NCBI GenBank assembly: GCA_034008185.1
Contig: CM067086.1
Location: forward strand, 65,952,286 to 66,016,285
Source: Gorsachius magnificus
Taxonomy: Eukaryota; Chordata; Aves; Pelecaniformes; Ardeidae
DNA: 64,000 nucleotides
Reading direction: 5' to 3'
Shown: piece by piece, positions 9,685 through 22,139 of the stretch
Position numbering within the stretch: the first letter of the stretch is position 1
How the letters are laid out: every line of letters begins with the position of its first letter
Notes under the pieces: generated by a model
What the model saw: only the letters and a program-made list of their open reading frames with translations
What the model was told of the DNA's origin: nothing
Database searches by the model: none
Made by a program: the position numbers and the translations under genes

Positions 9685-12665
9685 CTAAAACAAACAGATA
9701 AAGGACACTTAAGTCATTTTTAACTTTCAACCATTTTAGCCACCCGAAAAGTAGAGATTTTTGAGAAGAGTTACAGTTTACAGCAGCCACGGGCTGGAAA
9801 TGGGTCCAAGTCCCCGTCGTGTACCTGCCAGGCAGAGCCAACAGCTCCGGTACCGCAGGACAAACCCTCGCCTGATACCTGTGGGAGAAATCGAGGGTCA
9901 CCACCGTGAGCAGCCCAAACGGCTCTGGGGGGGGGGAATCCAGCCCAAACGCCCTCCAGGTGACGTTGGTCACTATAGGGTTGATGTCAGTTGATGTTGA
10001 CCTTACAGCGCTGCTGGTGTCAAGTGGAGGGGGACACCGGACCCCACGGACCTGGTGCTGCTCTGCCCCAAGAGCTCTCGGCTCCTGCCAGCCTCTTGAG
10101 GGGTTTTCACCGGGTTTTTTGCTCTTTGCCCACAGGAAAGCAACCACGCAGCATCGCAAACCACGCGAGCACCCTCCTCCTCCTCCAAGAACCACGGGTG
10201 GATGTGGACCTCTGCATTTGCTCTACCTGCCCCCCTCCCCCCAAAAAAAAAATGCCCGTGCCAGGTCTGCTGTGCTCAGACATCAGGAAAATTTATTCCA
10301 GTCTCAAATCACTTTGTATAAAGGAAAAAAAAAACCCAAAGGGCAGTGTGGTGAGCTGGTTCTTTCTGCCACCAGCTGTTCTTTCTCCCTTTCTGGGGGT
10401 TGATGGTGGGGGAGGACAACCCACGGCCACCTCCCTGCCCTGACCGGGGGTGCGGGCTGTCTGTGGGGGACTCCGGGTGACACCCACACCCACGCAGGCT
10501 CTGTGCGAGGGGAAGGTGCCGGGTGACAACGCTCTGCCCTGCAAAGGCACGTGGAGGAGCGGGGCTGCTCGGCGGGGTGAGTAACGCAGTGTCGGCACCC
10601 ACCCGGGTCATGGGAGCTGTTTTGTCCTGCACGCCAGCGTTAGTCACTTCCCCATTCCTGAGGCATCATCCCAGAAAAGATTCAATAAAAAAAAAAACCA
10701 GACCAAAAAAACCCAAACAAAATCCCTGGTGGGGGCTGCAGCAGCAAACACAAGCCACGTGGGGGGCTACAAAACCAGCACAGCACATTGGGGGACACGC
10801 AGCCACCCCCCAACATGTGGGATGGATGCTGGCAGCAGGTCTGGAAAGGCGAAAGGAGGGGTGGCACCCGTGGGTGGAGGTCCCCTTTCTCCTCCCCCAC
10901 GCAACCCCACGCATCCCCACTCGCCCCACGCCAGCCGGAGGGCACGGCGGGAGGGACACACGCGTGCCACCGGCCTCTCCGGGCCAGCAGATTAAAGCTG
11001 CTGTACAAGTTTTATAAGCCCAGAGTGAGTCGCTCTGCCGCAGCGGGGGCCAAACACTCACCCACCGGCGGGCAGGGAGAGCTGCGGCCGGGGCTGGATT
11101 CCTCCCATCAGAGAGAGCATTCATGAGAGAAGAGGGGAAAGGGGAAAAAAAAAAAAAAATGGGAGAGGCAGAAACAGGGGAGGAAAAGGAAAATTCCAAA
11201 TTGAAAACAGAGAAGGAAAATGCTCTTGGAAAGAAACATTTGTATTCACAAAGGGCACAGCAAATCTGGCTGCCCTGCCTTAGGAATAATGAAACACACA
11301 CACACTCCCTCCCAAGTTTTCAAAACCGACAAATAACCCCTTTCCCTGCAAAACATTCATACTCCTGAGCCCACGCGATTTTTAAGCCAATCTTTCAACC
11401 AGCCCATCCAGAAGCCCAGACTGTTTGAACAGCCCATACTGCACAAAGCTTTTATTTGCCTTCTGGGGACATTTTTTTAAGCCCTTGGGTTTGCCATTTG
11501 TTTGCAGGGTGAAGCTGAGGGTGCGCACCCAGCTCCTGCCGGCTCCCCGGGGCCGGATCCAGCCGGGTCGGCTTTGGTGGAGCCACAGGTACGTGGCTGC
11601 TGATGGTTTGTGCTGCTCCCCCCCTCTTCTCCCTGCAATACCTCGGGGAGAAGCATGGATTTTTTGGATTTTTGCCCCCTCGCATGGATTTCTTATCGCT
11701 TCGGCCCTGGCGGGACGGCGCGGCAGGAGTCTTGTGTCTCTGAGATGGTCCATTTGATATTTGTAACCAAAGTCTTTAAAAAAACTCCCCACCCAACCCA
11801 CTATTCCTTGGCCACCAAATGGTGCCGCCGAGCTTGGAGCCTGGGAGCCACCCCGTCCCCTCTCCATCGCTGCAGGGGCGCAGCCCTTGGACGCGTCTCC
11901 CTCTGGGAATGCTTCCGTGGGTTATTCGCCCTCTGCCATGGGCATGGGATGGGGATTTCTCCCACCTGCAGCCCCGGGCAGCTCTGCCCTTCGGCAGCAC
12001 CTCAAAGGTTGCGTTCCCAGCACCATTTTGGCTGCCGAACTTGAAGCCTCTTGCTCTTTCTCTCCCGCGGCAGCTCTCCGAGCTCTCACCGAGCCGAGGG
12101 GCGATCGGCTGTGGGGAAGGTCCCAGGGGCGACCCCCATCAAGCCCCCCAGGTATCGCCCGCATTTGCGCAATGTGGAAAAACTTCACTTTGGGAAAGAA
12201 AAATATTTCCTCCCCTCGGCGGGTGCTACGTCTCTTTGGGAAGCAGCCCCTTCCCCGGGGTGCTATTCCAGCAGCGTCTTCGCGGGGGCTCACGCGTGTC
12301 CTACCGTGGATTTGGGGCACGGGCAGGGCTACCCCAGCACCCCGCAACTTGCAAACAGCCCCAAACCTCCTTCATATTCAGCGTCCCACGCTTCCCCCAG
12401 GCGTCGCCTGAAGCCCGTGGGTGCCCTCCACGCTCCCCGGCTGCTGTCATCAACCGGGGCTCACGCGTGTCCCACCTCCCGCGGGGGCGAGCGCAGCCTT
12501 AACCCTCTCCTTGCAGGGCAGTCGCGCCTTACCCCCCGCTCCCACTCGGGACGCCCCCGGGGGTGGGGTGGGGGGGGCGGTCAGTGCATCCCCCGTGGGG
12601 ACGAGCCCATCCCTTGCCCACCCCGCTCCCACTCGGGACCCCTGTGGGGGGGCGCAGCCACTCAC
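9685..12665. other. LGALS3 intron 1
   Basis: About 3 kb between the proposed non-coding exon 1 and the ATG micro-exon. It is GC-rich, with A-tracts near 11,145, and becomes a CpG island from about 11,500. No further exon is recognised; the long ORFs here have no family features. Confidence 0.45.
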
Positions 12666-12900
12666 CGGGCGCTGCAGCGGCTCCGCGGCAACCGGATGGC
12701 GAGGACGCGGCAGCGGGGACCCCGCCCACTCGGGGCGGGGACCCCGGGGACGAGGGGGGGTGTCCCTCTGTGTCGTGTCCCCGTGTCCCGTCCCCCCCCC
12801 CCGCGCTGGGCAGGGGCTGACAGCACCAGGACGTCGTTTGGTTTCCCCTTGTTAAGTGGTGACACCACCCACGGGCAAAACGACACGGGGGGAAAAAAAA
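11500..12900. promoter_or_regulatory. CpG island upstream of LGALS3
   Basis: CpG-dense sequence with many CGCG/GCGC and GC-box motifs, and short repeated blocks such as CCCACTCGGG at 12541, 12628 and 12725. It covers the inferred LGALS3 promoter. Confidence 0.6.
12666..12760 (-). promoter_or_regulatory. LGALS3: Probable LGALS3 non-coding exon 1 and GC-box promoter
   Basis: On the minus strand a GC-box cluster (12720-12727 CCCCGCCC and 12732-12740 GGGGCGGGG on +) precedes a GC-rich stretch ending in a perfect donor CCCG|GTGAGT (12660-12665 on + is ACTCAC). Known LGALS3 genes have a non-coding first exon from a CpG-island, TATA-less promoter, which fits. The start site within about 12,690-12,760 is inferred. 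Confidence 0.5.
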
Positions 12901-12924
12901 GGTGGGCTCCTCGTGTTTTATGTC

Positions 12925-13583
12925 CCGAGTGGTCGACAGGCGGCTGGATATGAGCCAGCAGGGTGCCCAGGTGGCCAAGAGGGCCAGCGGCATCCTGGCT
13001 TGTATCAGGAGTGGTGTGGCCAGCAGGAGCAGGGCAGGGACCGTGCCCCTGTGCTGGGCACTGGGGAGGCCGCCCCTCAAATGCTGGGGTCGGGGTTGGG
13101 CCCCTCCCTCCCCAAGGACCTGGAGGGGCTGGAGCGTGTCCAGAGAAGGGCAGCGGAGCTGGGGAGGGGTCTGGAGCCCCAGGCTGCTGGGGAGCGGCTG
13201 GGGGAGCTGGGGGTGTTCAGCCTGGAGCAGAGGAGGCTGAGGGGAGCCCTCATCGCTCCCTACAATTGCCTGAGAGGAGGGGGGAGCCGGGGGGGTCGGG
13301 CTCTGCTCCCAGGGAAGGGGCGATGGGATGAGGGGAAACGGCCTCAAGTTGTGCCAGGGCAGGGTGAGGTTGGACATTGGGAAAAATTTCTTCCCCGAAA
13401 GGGCTGTCAGGCTCTGGAAGGGGCTGCCCAGGGAAGGGGTTGAGTCCCCACCCCTGGGGGGATTTAAAAGTCATGTAGGAGTTCTGCTTAGGGACAGGTT
13501 ACGATAGCAGGGTTAGGGGAATGTTTGGGCTTGGTGATCTTACAGATCTTTTCCAACCTAAACGATTCTATGATTCCATGAGT
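12925..13583 (+). mobile_element. CR1 LINE, 5'-truncated, plus orientation
   Basis: Contains typical CR1 3' sequence (GGAGCGTGTCCAGAGAAGGG, TTCAGCCTGGAGCAGAGGAGG) and ends TTTTCCAACCTAAACGATTC TATGATTCCATGA. The left boundary is approximate. Confidence 0.85.
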
Positions 13584-14523
13584 GGGTCTATGCCCAGGAG
13601 GTGGAATTTCTCGTTTCCCTGCCCTGGCAAGATTCAGGTCCTGCAAGAGGTTTGCCTGCAGAGCTCATGGCTCCACTCCCCAGCTTTATCAAAGCTCAAG
13701 AAAACACAAATTTGCTTTTAATTTTTTAAAGCATTTTCTGCTTCTCACCAGAGACTGCCATGAAAAAAAAAAAAAAGGCAAAAAAAAGCTTTGGTTTTCA
13801 CACGATGCAGCAAGGCCGGCGGAGAACCGGGGCTGGAAAGGTGTTAGCGGCAGCTGGAATTTCAACGAGCGCAATTTTACTGCAGGTTGAGGGTGAATCA
13901 TCTCCCGTTTGCTCAACTGGCTTCACAGCTGAAAGCAACAGGAAAGCAAAAGGCGTGTTTCAATGCTGGAATTCTGATCTGCTGTACGGTGCTGCTGGGA
14001 GGAGAGGGGACAAGGAGGAGAAAGAGGAAGGAGAAAGAAGAAGGAGAAGAGCGGCAACCATGACGTGCAACTCTCGGGCTGCCAGATCTACCACCGAGGC
14101 CGTGCTCGGCACAATCCCAAGGCACTAAATTCAACCATCATCTCACCTTCCTCCTCCTCCCAGGCTGGGGAACGGGAACCACGACACCGTCACCTCCTTT
14201 CTCAGGCACAGGAACAAGGTTCCGAGTGCCACAACCGCCTTTCCGGAGCCTCTCCGACGCGTCCCTTCAGTGTGAGCCCTGCATGCCAGCGGCTGAGTCA
14301 CTGCCTCTCCACCCCTCCCGGCCTGCCAGGCTTATGCCACATCCTCCCAGGACTTCTGAAAACAGCCTCCTGCAGAGAATGGGGCAGCCCCGCTCCTCCT
14401 CGTACAGCCCTTTCTGGGGAGATGGCAAGAGCTTCCTTGGCTGCATTACTCCCCCCGCTCCCAACATCACCTTGCTCTAGGGCTAGTGAAAAATTCAATG
14501 GAGAGGAAGGTTAAGAACCTCAA

Positions 14524-15440
14524 TCATAGAATCATAGAATCATAGAATCATAGAATGGTTTGGATTGGAAGGGACCCCTAGAGGTCACCCAGCCCAACCC
14601 CCCTGCAGGAGCAGGGACACCTTGAACCAGATCAGGTTGCTCACAGCCCCGTCCAACCTGGCCTTGAATGTTCCCAGGGATGGGGCCTCCACCCCCTCTC
14701 TGGGCAACCCCTGCCAGGGTTTCACCACCCTCACTGGAAAGAATTTCTTCCTTAGATCCAGCCTAAACTTACCCTGCTCCAGTTTAAAGCCATCCCCCCT
14801 TGTCCTGCCCAGCTGGCCCTACTAAAAAGCTTGCCCCCCCTTTCCCGGGCCCCCTTGAAGCCCGGCCCCCCCAGGCTGAACACCCCCAACTCTCCCAGCC
14901 TGGCCTCAGAGCAGAGGGGCTCCATCGGATCATTTTAGTAGCCCTCCTCTGGCCCCGCTCCAACAGGTCCATGTCCTCCTTGTGCTGAGGGCTCCCGAGC
15001 TGGACGCAGGGCTCCAGGGGAGGTCTCCCCAGAGCAGAGCAGAGGGGCACAATCCCCTCCCTCGACGCTGGCCACGCTTCTCCTGATGCAGCCCAGGGTA
15101 CGGTTGGCTTCTGGGCCGCCAGCGCCCATGGCCGGCTCATGTCCAGCTTTTCATCCACCAGCACCCCCAAGTCCCTCTCAGCAGGGCTGCTCTCGATCCT
15201 TTCTTCCCCCAGCCTGTACTGATACTGGGGGTTACCCCGACCCCGGTGCAGGACCTTGCACTTGGCCTTGTTGAACCTCATGAGGTTCACACAGGCCCCA
15301 CCTCTCCAGCCTGTCCAGGTCTCTCTGGGTGCCATCCCATCCTTGTGGCTTGTCAACTGCACCACTCAGCTTGGTGTCATCCACAAACTTGCTGAGGGTG
15401 CACTTGATCTCGCTGTCTAAGTCATTGATGAAATAATAAC
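14524..15440 (-). mobile_element. CR1 LINE, 5'-truncated, with a reverse-transcriptase remnant
   Basis: Starts with four TCATAGAA units, then GGAAGGGACCCCTAGAGGTC, all in minus orientation. Toward 15,240-15,440 the minus strand encodes broken pieces of the CR1 ORF2 C-terminal part, including FVDDTKL (the F/YxDD box of the polymerase) and [15 protein letters not shown]. Frameshifts make it non-functional. It is very similar to the copies at 16,667 and 34,655, so it belongs to a relatively young subfamily. Confidence 0.9.
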
Positions 15441-15953
15441 TCAAGCCTGACGGTAAAGAAAGCAAAAGCAGCAGATAAAGAGCATCGATGCTCGCAGCAG
15501 CATCCCTGCTGCTCACGTGCACCTCCACACGTATGAGCAAGCCTGGACTCGACCTCTTGTTCCTGTGGCAGCGCCTGTTTAGTGTCTCTTTATAAAGCAC
15601 AAAGCAAAACTCCTGCCTTTGCAGCTTCCTCCTCTTAGAAAAGAGGGTGCCGGTGCGAAATTGCAGCTCAGGCAGTTCCCTCCTGCTCTGACAGTGCCAG
15701 GAGATCAGGGAGTCCACCCCCAGAAAGCGCCGCACAGCTTCCAGTGCCGAGGCTGGAGACGAGCAAAACCATGCTACAGTTCGAAGCTTTTATATTATTA
15801 AAGATGAATAAACGAGAAGCACTTTGTGCTTGACATGCCAATCTGAGCATGGAGTTGCTTTCCAAGCATTGAACAAGTCTTGTAGCAATTTGTGCCAATA
15901 GAGATTTACAAAAGTCCTCAAAACCCCCCTGGCTTTGAACTTAATAGTGACTA

Positions 15954-15986
15954 CCTCCTCCTCCTCCTCCTCCTCCTCCTCCTCCT
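15954..15986 (+). repeat. (CTC)n microsatellite
   Basis: About 33 bp of pure CTC repeat. Its reverse complement occurs as (GGA)n at 17,862-17,895. Confidence 0.95.
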
Positions 15987-16666
15987 GAAGCTCTGGGCAG
16001 CACGCTACTCAGGGGCCCTTAAGCAAGGTCCTTCATCCTAACGTCATTAAATAACCGGATGGGAAATCCCGACAGCGATCCCAAATGCCTGTGCAGATGG
16101 GGTGGAAGACCCCCATGGCTTGTTGCCACCCAAAAGACGAGGTCCTGCTGCTTCTCTTGGCCATGCTCCCTGCTTGCCCAAACACGCAGCCAACTCATTC
16201 AACCTTACAGAAAACTAATCCAGCCGAAAAAGCCGAAAGGAAGAGTGTGGTGCTGCAGGAGGGGGTTTAGTCAGTTCAAGCCTACACCCACCAAAGCCAG
16301 GGTGGGACCCTGTTTTCTCCTTTTTGGCACTGGGAGATCCAGAGGTGGCTGGAGGGCTCACACAGCCAACCTGGCCCCAGGGGCTTCTTGGCTCCAGGCA
16401 TAGCTTTGCCACAGGGAAAGATGCTTGAGGAGAGTAAAAGCCCCATGGGATCCCGCGCTGAACACACGGGGTTGGGAAGGAATGGCGAAGGCCAAGGGAA
16501 GACAGCACAGTTCAGCCTGATCCAGCAGGAAGGCAGCTGCAATACCAACTGCCCCGACAAATTTACTTTAAAAGAACTTTATTACAAGGGCAATTTGTGG
16601 CTTTTACCGTAGCTCAGGAAACCAGAAGAGAAGGGAAGAGCTTTGCAGGAGCCCCAGGCAGGTTCA

Positions 16667-17195
16667 TAGAATCATAGAATGTTTTGGGTTGGAAGGGACC
16701 CCTAGAGGTCACCCAGCCCAACCCCCCTGCAGGAGCAGGGACACCTTGAACCACATCAGGTTGCTCACAGCGCCATCCAACCTGGCCTTGAATGTTCCCA
16801 GGGATGGGGCCTCCACCACCTCTCTGGGCAACCCCTGCCAGGGTTTCACCACCCTCACTGGAAAGAATTTCTTCCTTAGATCCAGCCTAAACTTACCCTG
16901 CTCCAGTTTAAAGCCATCCCCCCTTGTCCTGTCCCAGCTGGCCCTACTAAAAAGCTTGTCCCCCCCTTTCCTCTGGGCCCCCTTGAAGCCCTGAGCGGCC
17001 GCACTCAGCTCTGCCCGCAGCCTCCTCTCTCCAGGCTGAACACCCCCAACTCTCCCAGCCTGGCCTCAGAGCAGAGGGGCTCCAGCCCTCGGAGCATTTT
17101 AGTCGCCCTCCTCTGGCCCCGCTCCAACAGGTCCATGTCCTCCTTGTGCTGAGGGCTCCCGAGCTGGACGCAGGGCTCCAGGGGAGGTCTCACCA
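16667..17195 (-). mobile_element. CR1 LINE, 5'-truncated
   Basis: TCATAGAATCATAGAATG start, GGAAGGGACCCCTAGAGGTC, and the same downstream sequence as the copy at 14,524, ending near CAGGGGAGGTCTCACCA. Confidence 0.9.
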
Positions 17196-17412
17196 GTTAG
17201 CAGACTTCCCTTCTTTGCTGCACTGTTTTGGTGCTCGATCTTTGCAGAGCAGAGAAATTCATTCTCCTGCAAAACCTTACAGGGCTCAGATTTAAATCTG
17301 GTGCGCAGCGTGTTTGTCTGCCTCCTGCGCAAGTCAAACCAAACGCAGTTTAACACGCGTCTGCGCAAAGATGCAAGCTGTAACGCCATCTTCCAAGAGC
17401 AGCACCCTAAGT

Positions 17413-17485
17413 CATAGAATCATAGAATGTTTTGGGTTGGAAGGGACCCCTAGAGGTCATCTAGTCCAACCCCCCTGCAGTGAGT
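17413..17485 (-). mobile_element. CR1 LINE, very short 3' fragment
   Basis: About 70 bp: TCATAGAATCATAGAATG, TTGGGTTGGAAGGGACC, CCAACCCCCCTGCAG, then unique sequence. Confidence 0.85.
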
Positions 17486-17861
17486 CACTAAAGTCACTAA
17501 AACATTGCTGGGTTTCCCCATTATTTTTTTTTTTTTAATCAAGTTCAATGCTGAAGAGAATCAACACCAGATAGAACCTGCTCTGCCAGGGAGGGTTTGC
17601 CAAGGAGCGAGCAGCCAGGAGGGCTCGGAGCAGCACCATTGCCCTCTGCTGATGGCAGCAGGATGGTGGATGTGCAGCTACTGGCTTGGAGAGCAAAAAA
17701 CCAGAAGGCTTTGCTTTTACAGTCAGAGTCTCATTTTTTCCAGCACCTGATTTTAACGTGAACCACTTAGAGCGGGTTTTGCTCGGTGTCACTCCACAGC
17801 CGCTCTCTTTTTAGCAACTACTTGCTCCGCCAGCCGGTGCAGACCAGCAGGAGAGCATCAA

Positions 17862-17895
17862 GAGGAGGAGGAGGAGGAGGAGGAGGAGGAGGAGG
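17862..17895 (+). repeat. (GGA)n microsatellite
   Basis: About 34 bp of pure GGA repeat, an inverted partner of the (CTC)n tract at 15,954-15,986. Confidence 0.95.
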
Positions 17896-18639
17896 ATGGC
17901 AGCGGCAGCTCGGACCGACTGATGCGATCATCCCCATATTCCAGGCTACGGGGCCTTGCTCGGGCTCAGCTTCCCCAGCGGGAAAACAGGGACATCAAGG
18001 TTGAAACACAAATGTGGAAGCTGCTAAGACTTCAAAGTGCCTGTATTAAAAAGTTTTCAAGATAATCAACTCTGACGTTGTCTCCTTGAGGAGCACCAGC
18101 TTTACACAGCCCAACACACAGTGAGAACAAGCACCAGGATATTAAAGCATTAATTCTTCCCACTTCTAAGCAAACTTAAAATAGGATATCCTGCCACCTT
18201 CTCTGGGCTGTAACCAGAGGGAACACAGACAAATTAGAAAGCCCAGGATTCAAAACTCCTTTGAGCAATTTCTACCATAGAAAGCACTAAATAAAGCTTT
18301 CTACATCGTGCAAATTTAAGCACGTTCCTGTGAAAAGGCACCATAATACCGTTTTATTTTTAATTATCTGTTAACAGCTTAGTAAAACGGCGTGTCCTGA
18401 CAGATCACCCCTTGTTAGCACGTACTGGGTTCCCACTGAAGCCATAGATCTACTCCAGAACAAGGCATTTGTTAGCCAGAGTAAGCCCCAGAAGTCACAA
18501 ATGAACACTGCAGCCATTTGTCACCTTCTGAATTTGTTTCCAGAAGGGATAAATTCCATGTTTGCTTTTAATCAGACACGGAGCAGCGAATTTCTTTAGA
18601 GCCATGGGGCAATTCTGGTGGGATGGGACATCAGGAGGT

Positions 18640-18830
18640 TCCTAATCCCTGCTCAGAGCAGGGCCAGCTCCAAGGTCAGCCCAGGCTGCTCAGGGCTTTA
18701 TCCAGGCCGGCCTTCAAAAACTCGAGGGATGGAGACTGCACAACCTCTTTGGGCAACCCACTCCAACGCCTGACCGGCCTCACGGTGAAAATGTTTCTCC
18801 TTGTTGCTGGTCTGGCTCTTGTGCTTAAAC
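18640..18830 (-). mobile_element. Degenerate CR1 fragment
   Basis: CR1-like wording in minus orientation (GGCCTTCAAAAACTCGAGGG, CAACCTCTTTGGGCAACCCA) without the terminal tail. Older than its neighbours. Confidence 0.6.
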
Positions 18831-19865
18831 TCACGCCATCATCCGGTTTTGCAGCAGCACGAGCCAGTGTTTGGTTTAGAATACGGTCTCCACCACCAGC
18901 AGGAAGTTTTCCTCTTTAAGCCTAAACTGTAAATAATTCCCCCCCATTTCACACTGGGGATGCCAGCTCCAGCCTAAATGTCACTCAGAAACTGCACGTA
19001 ACAGCGTAAGGCACAGCAGGGTACCCGACTTCTACCCAAGCTCTCCCCAAGCTCCAACCTTTAGGAGGTTAATTAGCTCATCCTCCCTAGGATCGCTCTC
19101 TAGCTCAGGGAAATGAGTTCCTCTGCAGAGCATGGAATTAAAGGCTTATGGTGGACATGGGCTCCAGCTCCTCTTCTGGATGAGCTTCCTCCTATGGACA
19201 AACTGCCCGACACGAGCGTCTCCTCACCAAGGCCACGCTCCCTGCAGCAGCACCAGCTTTGGGCTCTGCCCCATTCAGCAGGATGCTCCGTGGGACGTAC
19301 GTGGGGTTGTATCAGAGAAGTAGTTGGTTTAAAGACAAGCGGGGTGGTGGCAGAGGGGGAAGCGCTAGGGAGGGTACACTTAAGCCATCGTTTCCGCCAA
19401 GCAAAACAAATGCAGTGGTTGATGGCACAGTTTGATGCGAGTGCTTAAGGGTTGAGCGCTCCAAGAATCACCTCCCCTAATCTCCACCTGCAAGAGCAGG
19501 TAAAATCTTGTGCAGACAACAGAAGCAGAACCTGAAATTAAACGTGAAGGCGTGCCGGCTGCCGTCTCAGCACAGCCCTTCCCTGCTGAGCGTCCTGAGA
19601 AAGTTGGGAAGAGGACAGACACACAGGTATTGTGATTTTCTCTCTCAATCCCTCATTTACCAGGGAGGGTAGGTACCCTTTGGGAAGCAGTACCACAGAA
19701 CTGAAGTGTTTGTACTATTACAGGGACTGTCCCTTACCTAGGTGTGACTTTTAACTTTACTACAGCTTAGGATCTGCTGCACGGAGGATACAAAGCCCCC
19801 ATTCTTCTGCCTTCACTGTCACGAAATGGGTCACCCAATCAGCAGATCTCTGAACAGAATCAGAA

Positions 19866-20395
19866 CCACGGAATCGTTTGGGTTGGAAAAGACCTTAAAG
19901 ATCGTCACGTCCAACCTTTAACCTAACCCTGCCATCCCACCACTAAACCCTGGCCCTAAGCACCTCGTCTGCCCGGCTTTTAAATACCCCCAGGGATGGG
20001 GACTCGACCCCTGCCCTGGGCAGCCCCTTCCAGTGCTTGACAGCCCTTTAATTGAAAAAATTTTCCCCAATGTCCAACCTAACCCTGCCCTGGCACAACT
20101 TGAGGCCGTTTCCCCTCGTCCCATCGCCCCTTCCCTGGGAGCAGAGACCGACCCCCCCGGCTCCCCCCTCCTCTCAGGCAGTTGTAGGGAGCGATGAGGG
20201 CTCCCCTCAGCCTCCTCTGCTCCAGGCTGAACCCCCCCAGCTCCCCCAGCCGCTCCCCAGCAGCCTGGGGCTCCAGACCCCTCCCCAGCTTTGTGGCTCT
20301 CCTCTGGACATGTTCCAGCAACGCAACGTCTTTCTTGTGGTGAAGGGCCCAAAACTGAACACAGTGTTCGAGGTGCAGCCTAAGAAGTACCTGCT
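19866..20395 (-). mobile_element. CR1 LINE fragment
   Basis: Starts near CACGGAATCGTTTGGGTTGG with AAAGACCTTAAAGATCGTCA and continues through the usual CR1 text (CCCCCAGCTCCCCCAGCCGC). It is a different subfamily from the 14,524 copy, close to the one at 12,925 but inverted. Confidence 0.85.
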
Positions 20396-22139
20396 TTCAA
20401 CAGCTTTGGTGCACGCAGCTTTTAGCGTTGGATTTCCCCCACATCTGCAGGCAAGAGTGACCAAAAAAAAAAGGACCATTTTACCTTGCTGTTATCAGCT
20501 GAACGGGTGTGTGCACACATGCACATCTGTAGATCAAGTTAACTCAAATTCGGCTGGATTGAGAGGGCGGTTAGAATTGATGCTCCCACAACTACTGAGA
20601 AAATGTATTTGGGAAAGCCGGATCCATGATGATCCAACCATTTTATCTATCAAGCCATTACCCCCTGTCAGAGCACGACCTTTGGTAGCGCAACCCCTGC
20701 CCGTGCTGAAGTGGCACCTACGCCCCGGCATCGGTGGCTCCTGGCGGGAGCCCAGACATCACAAATTTCTGGATCCACCCACAGGGCACGTCCGGATCCA
20801 AGTCCACTCATGATCTTTCTCCAGACGCCTCAGGGGTAAGCACACTACGTTGCGTAATGCAGCGACAGCGAATCTGGCGGCGTGTACTAGTTGGTTAGAA
20901 GCTTAAAAGTTGAAATGCACTTCTTGATTTGCCAGGTGACACTGAACGTGCCCAGTGAGTAACGGCCCTTTGAAGCGCGTGGAATTGCATTCTAATAATT
21001 GGAATTTTGTGCTTAACTTCAGAAGTAGGAAAGCCACTATTAAGAAAAGTAAGTACGAGAAGTTTTGTCCCTACTTAGATGCCTACGGGCTCTTACTACA
21101 ACGCTTACATCAACATCCCACCCCTTTGGGCGGCATGGAGGCAATTTTAAACAGGCCGATTAGTGAATCAATGGCTGTGCGCAGAAATGGGCCTGAACTT
21201 GCCTGGCGTCCGTTTAGGCGTCTGCCTCCCCCACATCTACGCCGTGGAGCTAACCATGCACGTACTCGCCACTTTGCAAGACCCCCGGAACAGTTTTTCA
21301 AAACTAACTACTCCCCTAAGAGTTATGTAGATAAGCATCGCTTGTCAGACACTCCCCAAACATTTGATTAAAGATATGTGGGCCTGCAGGGCAGTAAGCC
21401 ATTAACGTTAATTGGATCAGCACACCCATGTCCTCACCTCTAAGCCAATTCATTTGAGGAATCCAGAGGAGTGGACAACCCCACAGCTGAACACTGGTAA
21501 GATAAAGCATTGGCCACCCGTGGTATTGTTCTACTAAGAGATGTAAGGATTACATTCAGGTGCATGGTCTAAGAAAAGCTTGTTTTCTAAGCCTTAAGGT
21601 GGATAAATATTTTTGTTTCCACTCTTTGCTGCTCGCTGCTGCCATTTTTACCTTCCCAAAAGGGTGAAGGTGTGGACAAAGGTAGCAGCATGGGCCAGCT
21701 CAGTGTGAATGGTTCTGCAAGCCACTGCATAGGAAAAATGTAAACACAGTGATGAGTGATGCCCCAGCTTTGGAGTTCACACCACTGCCAAGCCCCGGAG
21801 TTTCTCAAACACTGTTATACACCCTATCCCATCAGAGCCCTGATAAACATATAAACCCATTGGTTTGTGGGTCACTTACCACATCCACATGTGTCAATCT
21901 AGCACAGGAATTGTTCAGAGCCAGGAAAAAAATCCACACCACGCTCTCCACGGGTGAAAAATAAATCCCATTCCTCCTCTAGAACAAGAAGATCAGATCT
22001 TTTTTTTCTCTTAATTAACAAGATGGTTTGGGAACAGGCAATACCCAAGGCTGACGTGCTACAACACAGCAATGGTCGCATCCACACTTAAGATGCCTTA
22101 CGCACAGGCTGCAAAAATCACAAAAGGAAGAGGAAAAAC

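Larger units (their letters stand above)
12761..22100. other. Intergenic region between LGALS3 promoter and MAPK1IP1L 3' end
   Basis: No gene is recognised. The region is rich in CR1 copies on both strands and two triplet-repeat tracts. Stretches 13,600-14,500, 15,450-16,650, 18,830-19,860 and 20,400-22,100 look unique and non-coding. Confidence 0.5.

Noticed and set aside
12051..12953. 300-codon ORF upstream of LGALS3
   Set aside because: Also a CpG-island artefact; the frame crosses simple G/C runs and shows no recognisable domain.
14784..15735. Minus-strand ORFs with reverse-transcriptase-like words
   Set aside because: Not a host gene: frameshifted remnants of CR1 ORF2, annotated as a mobile element.
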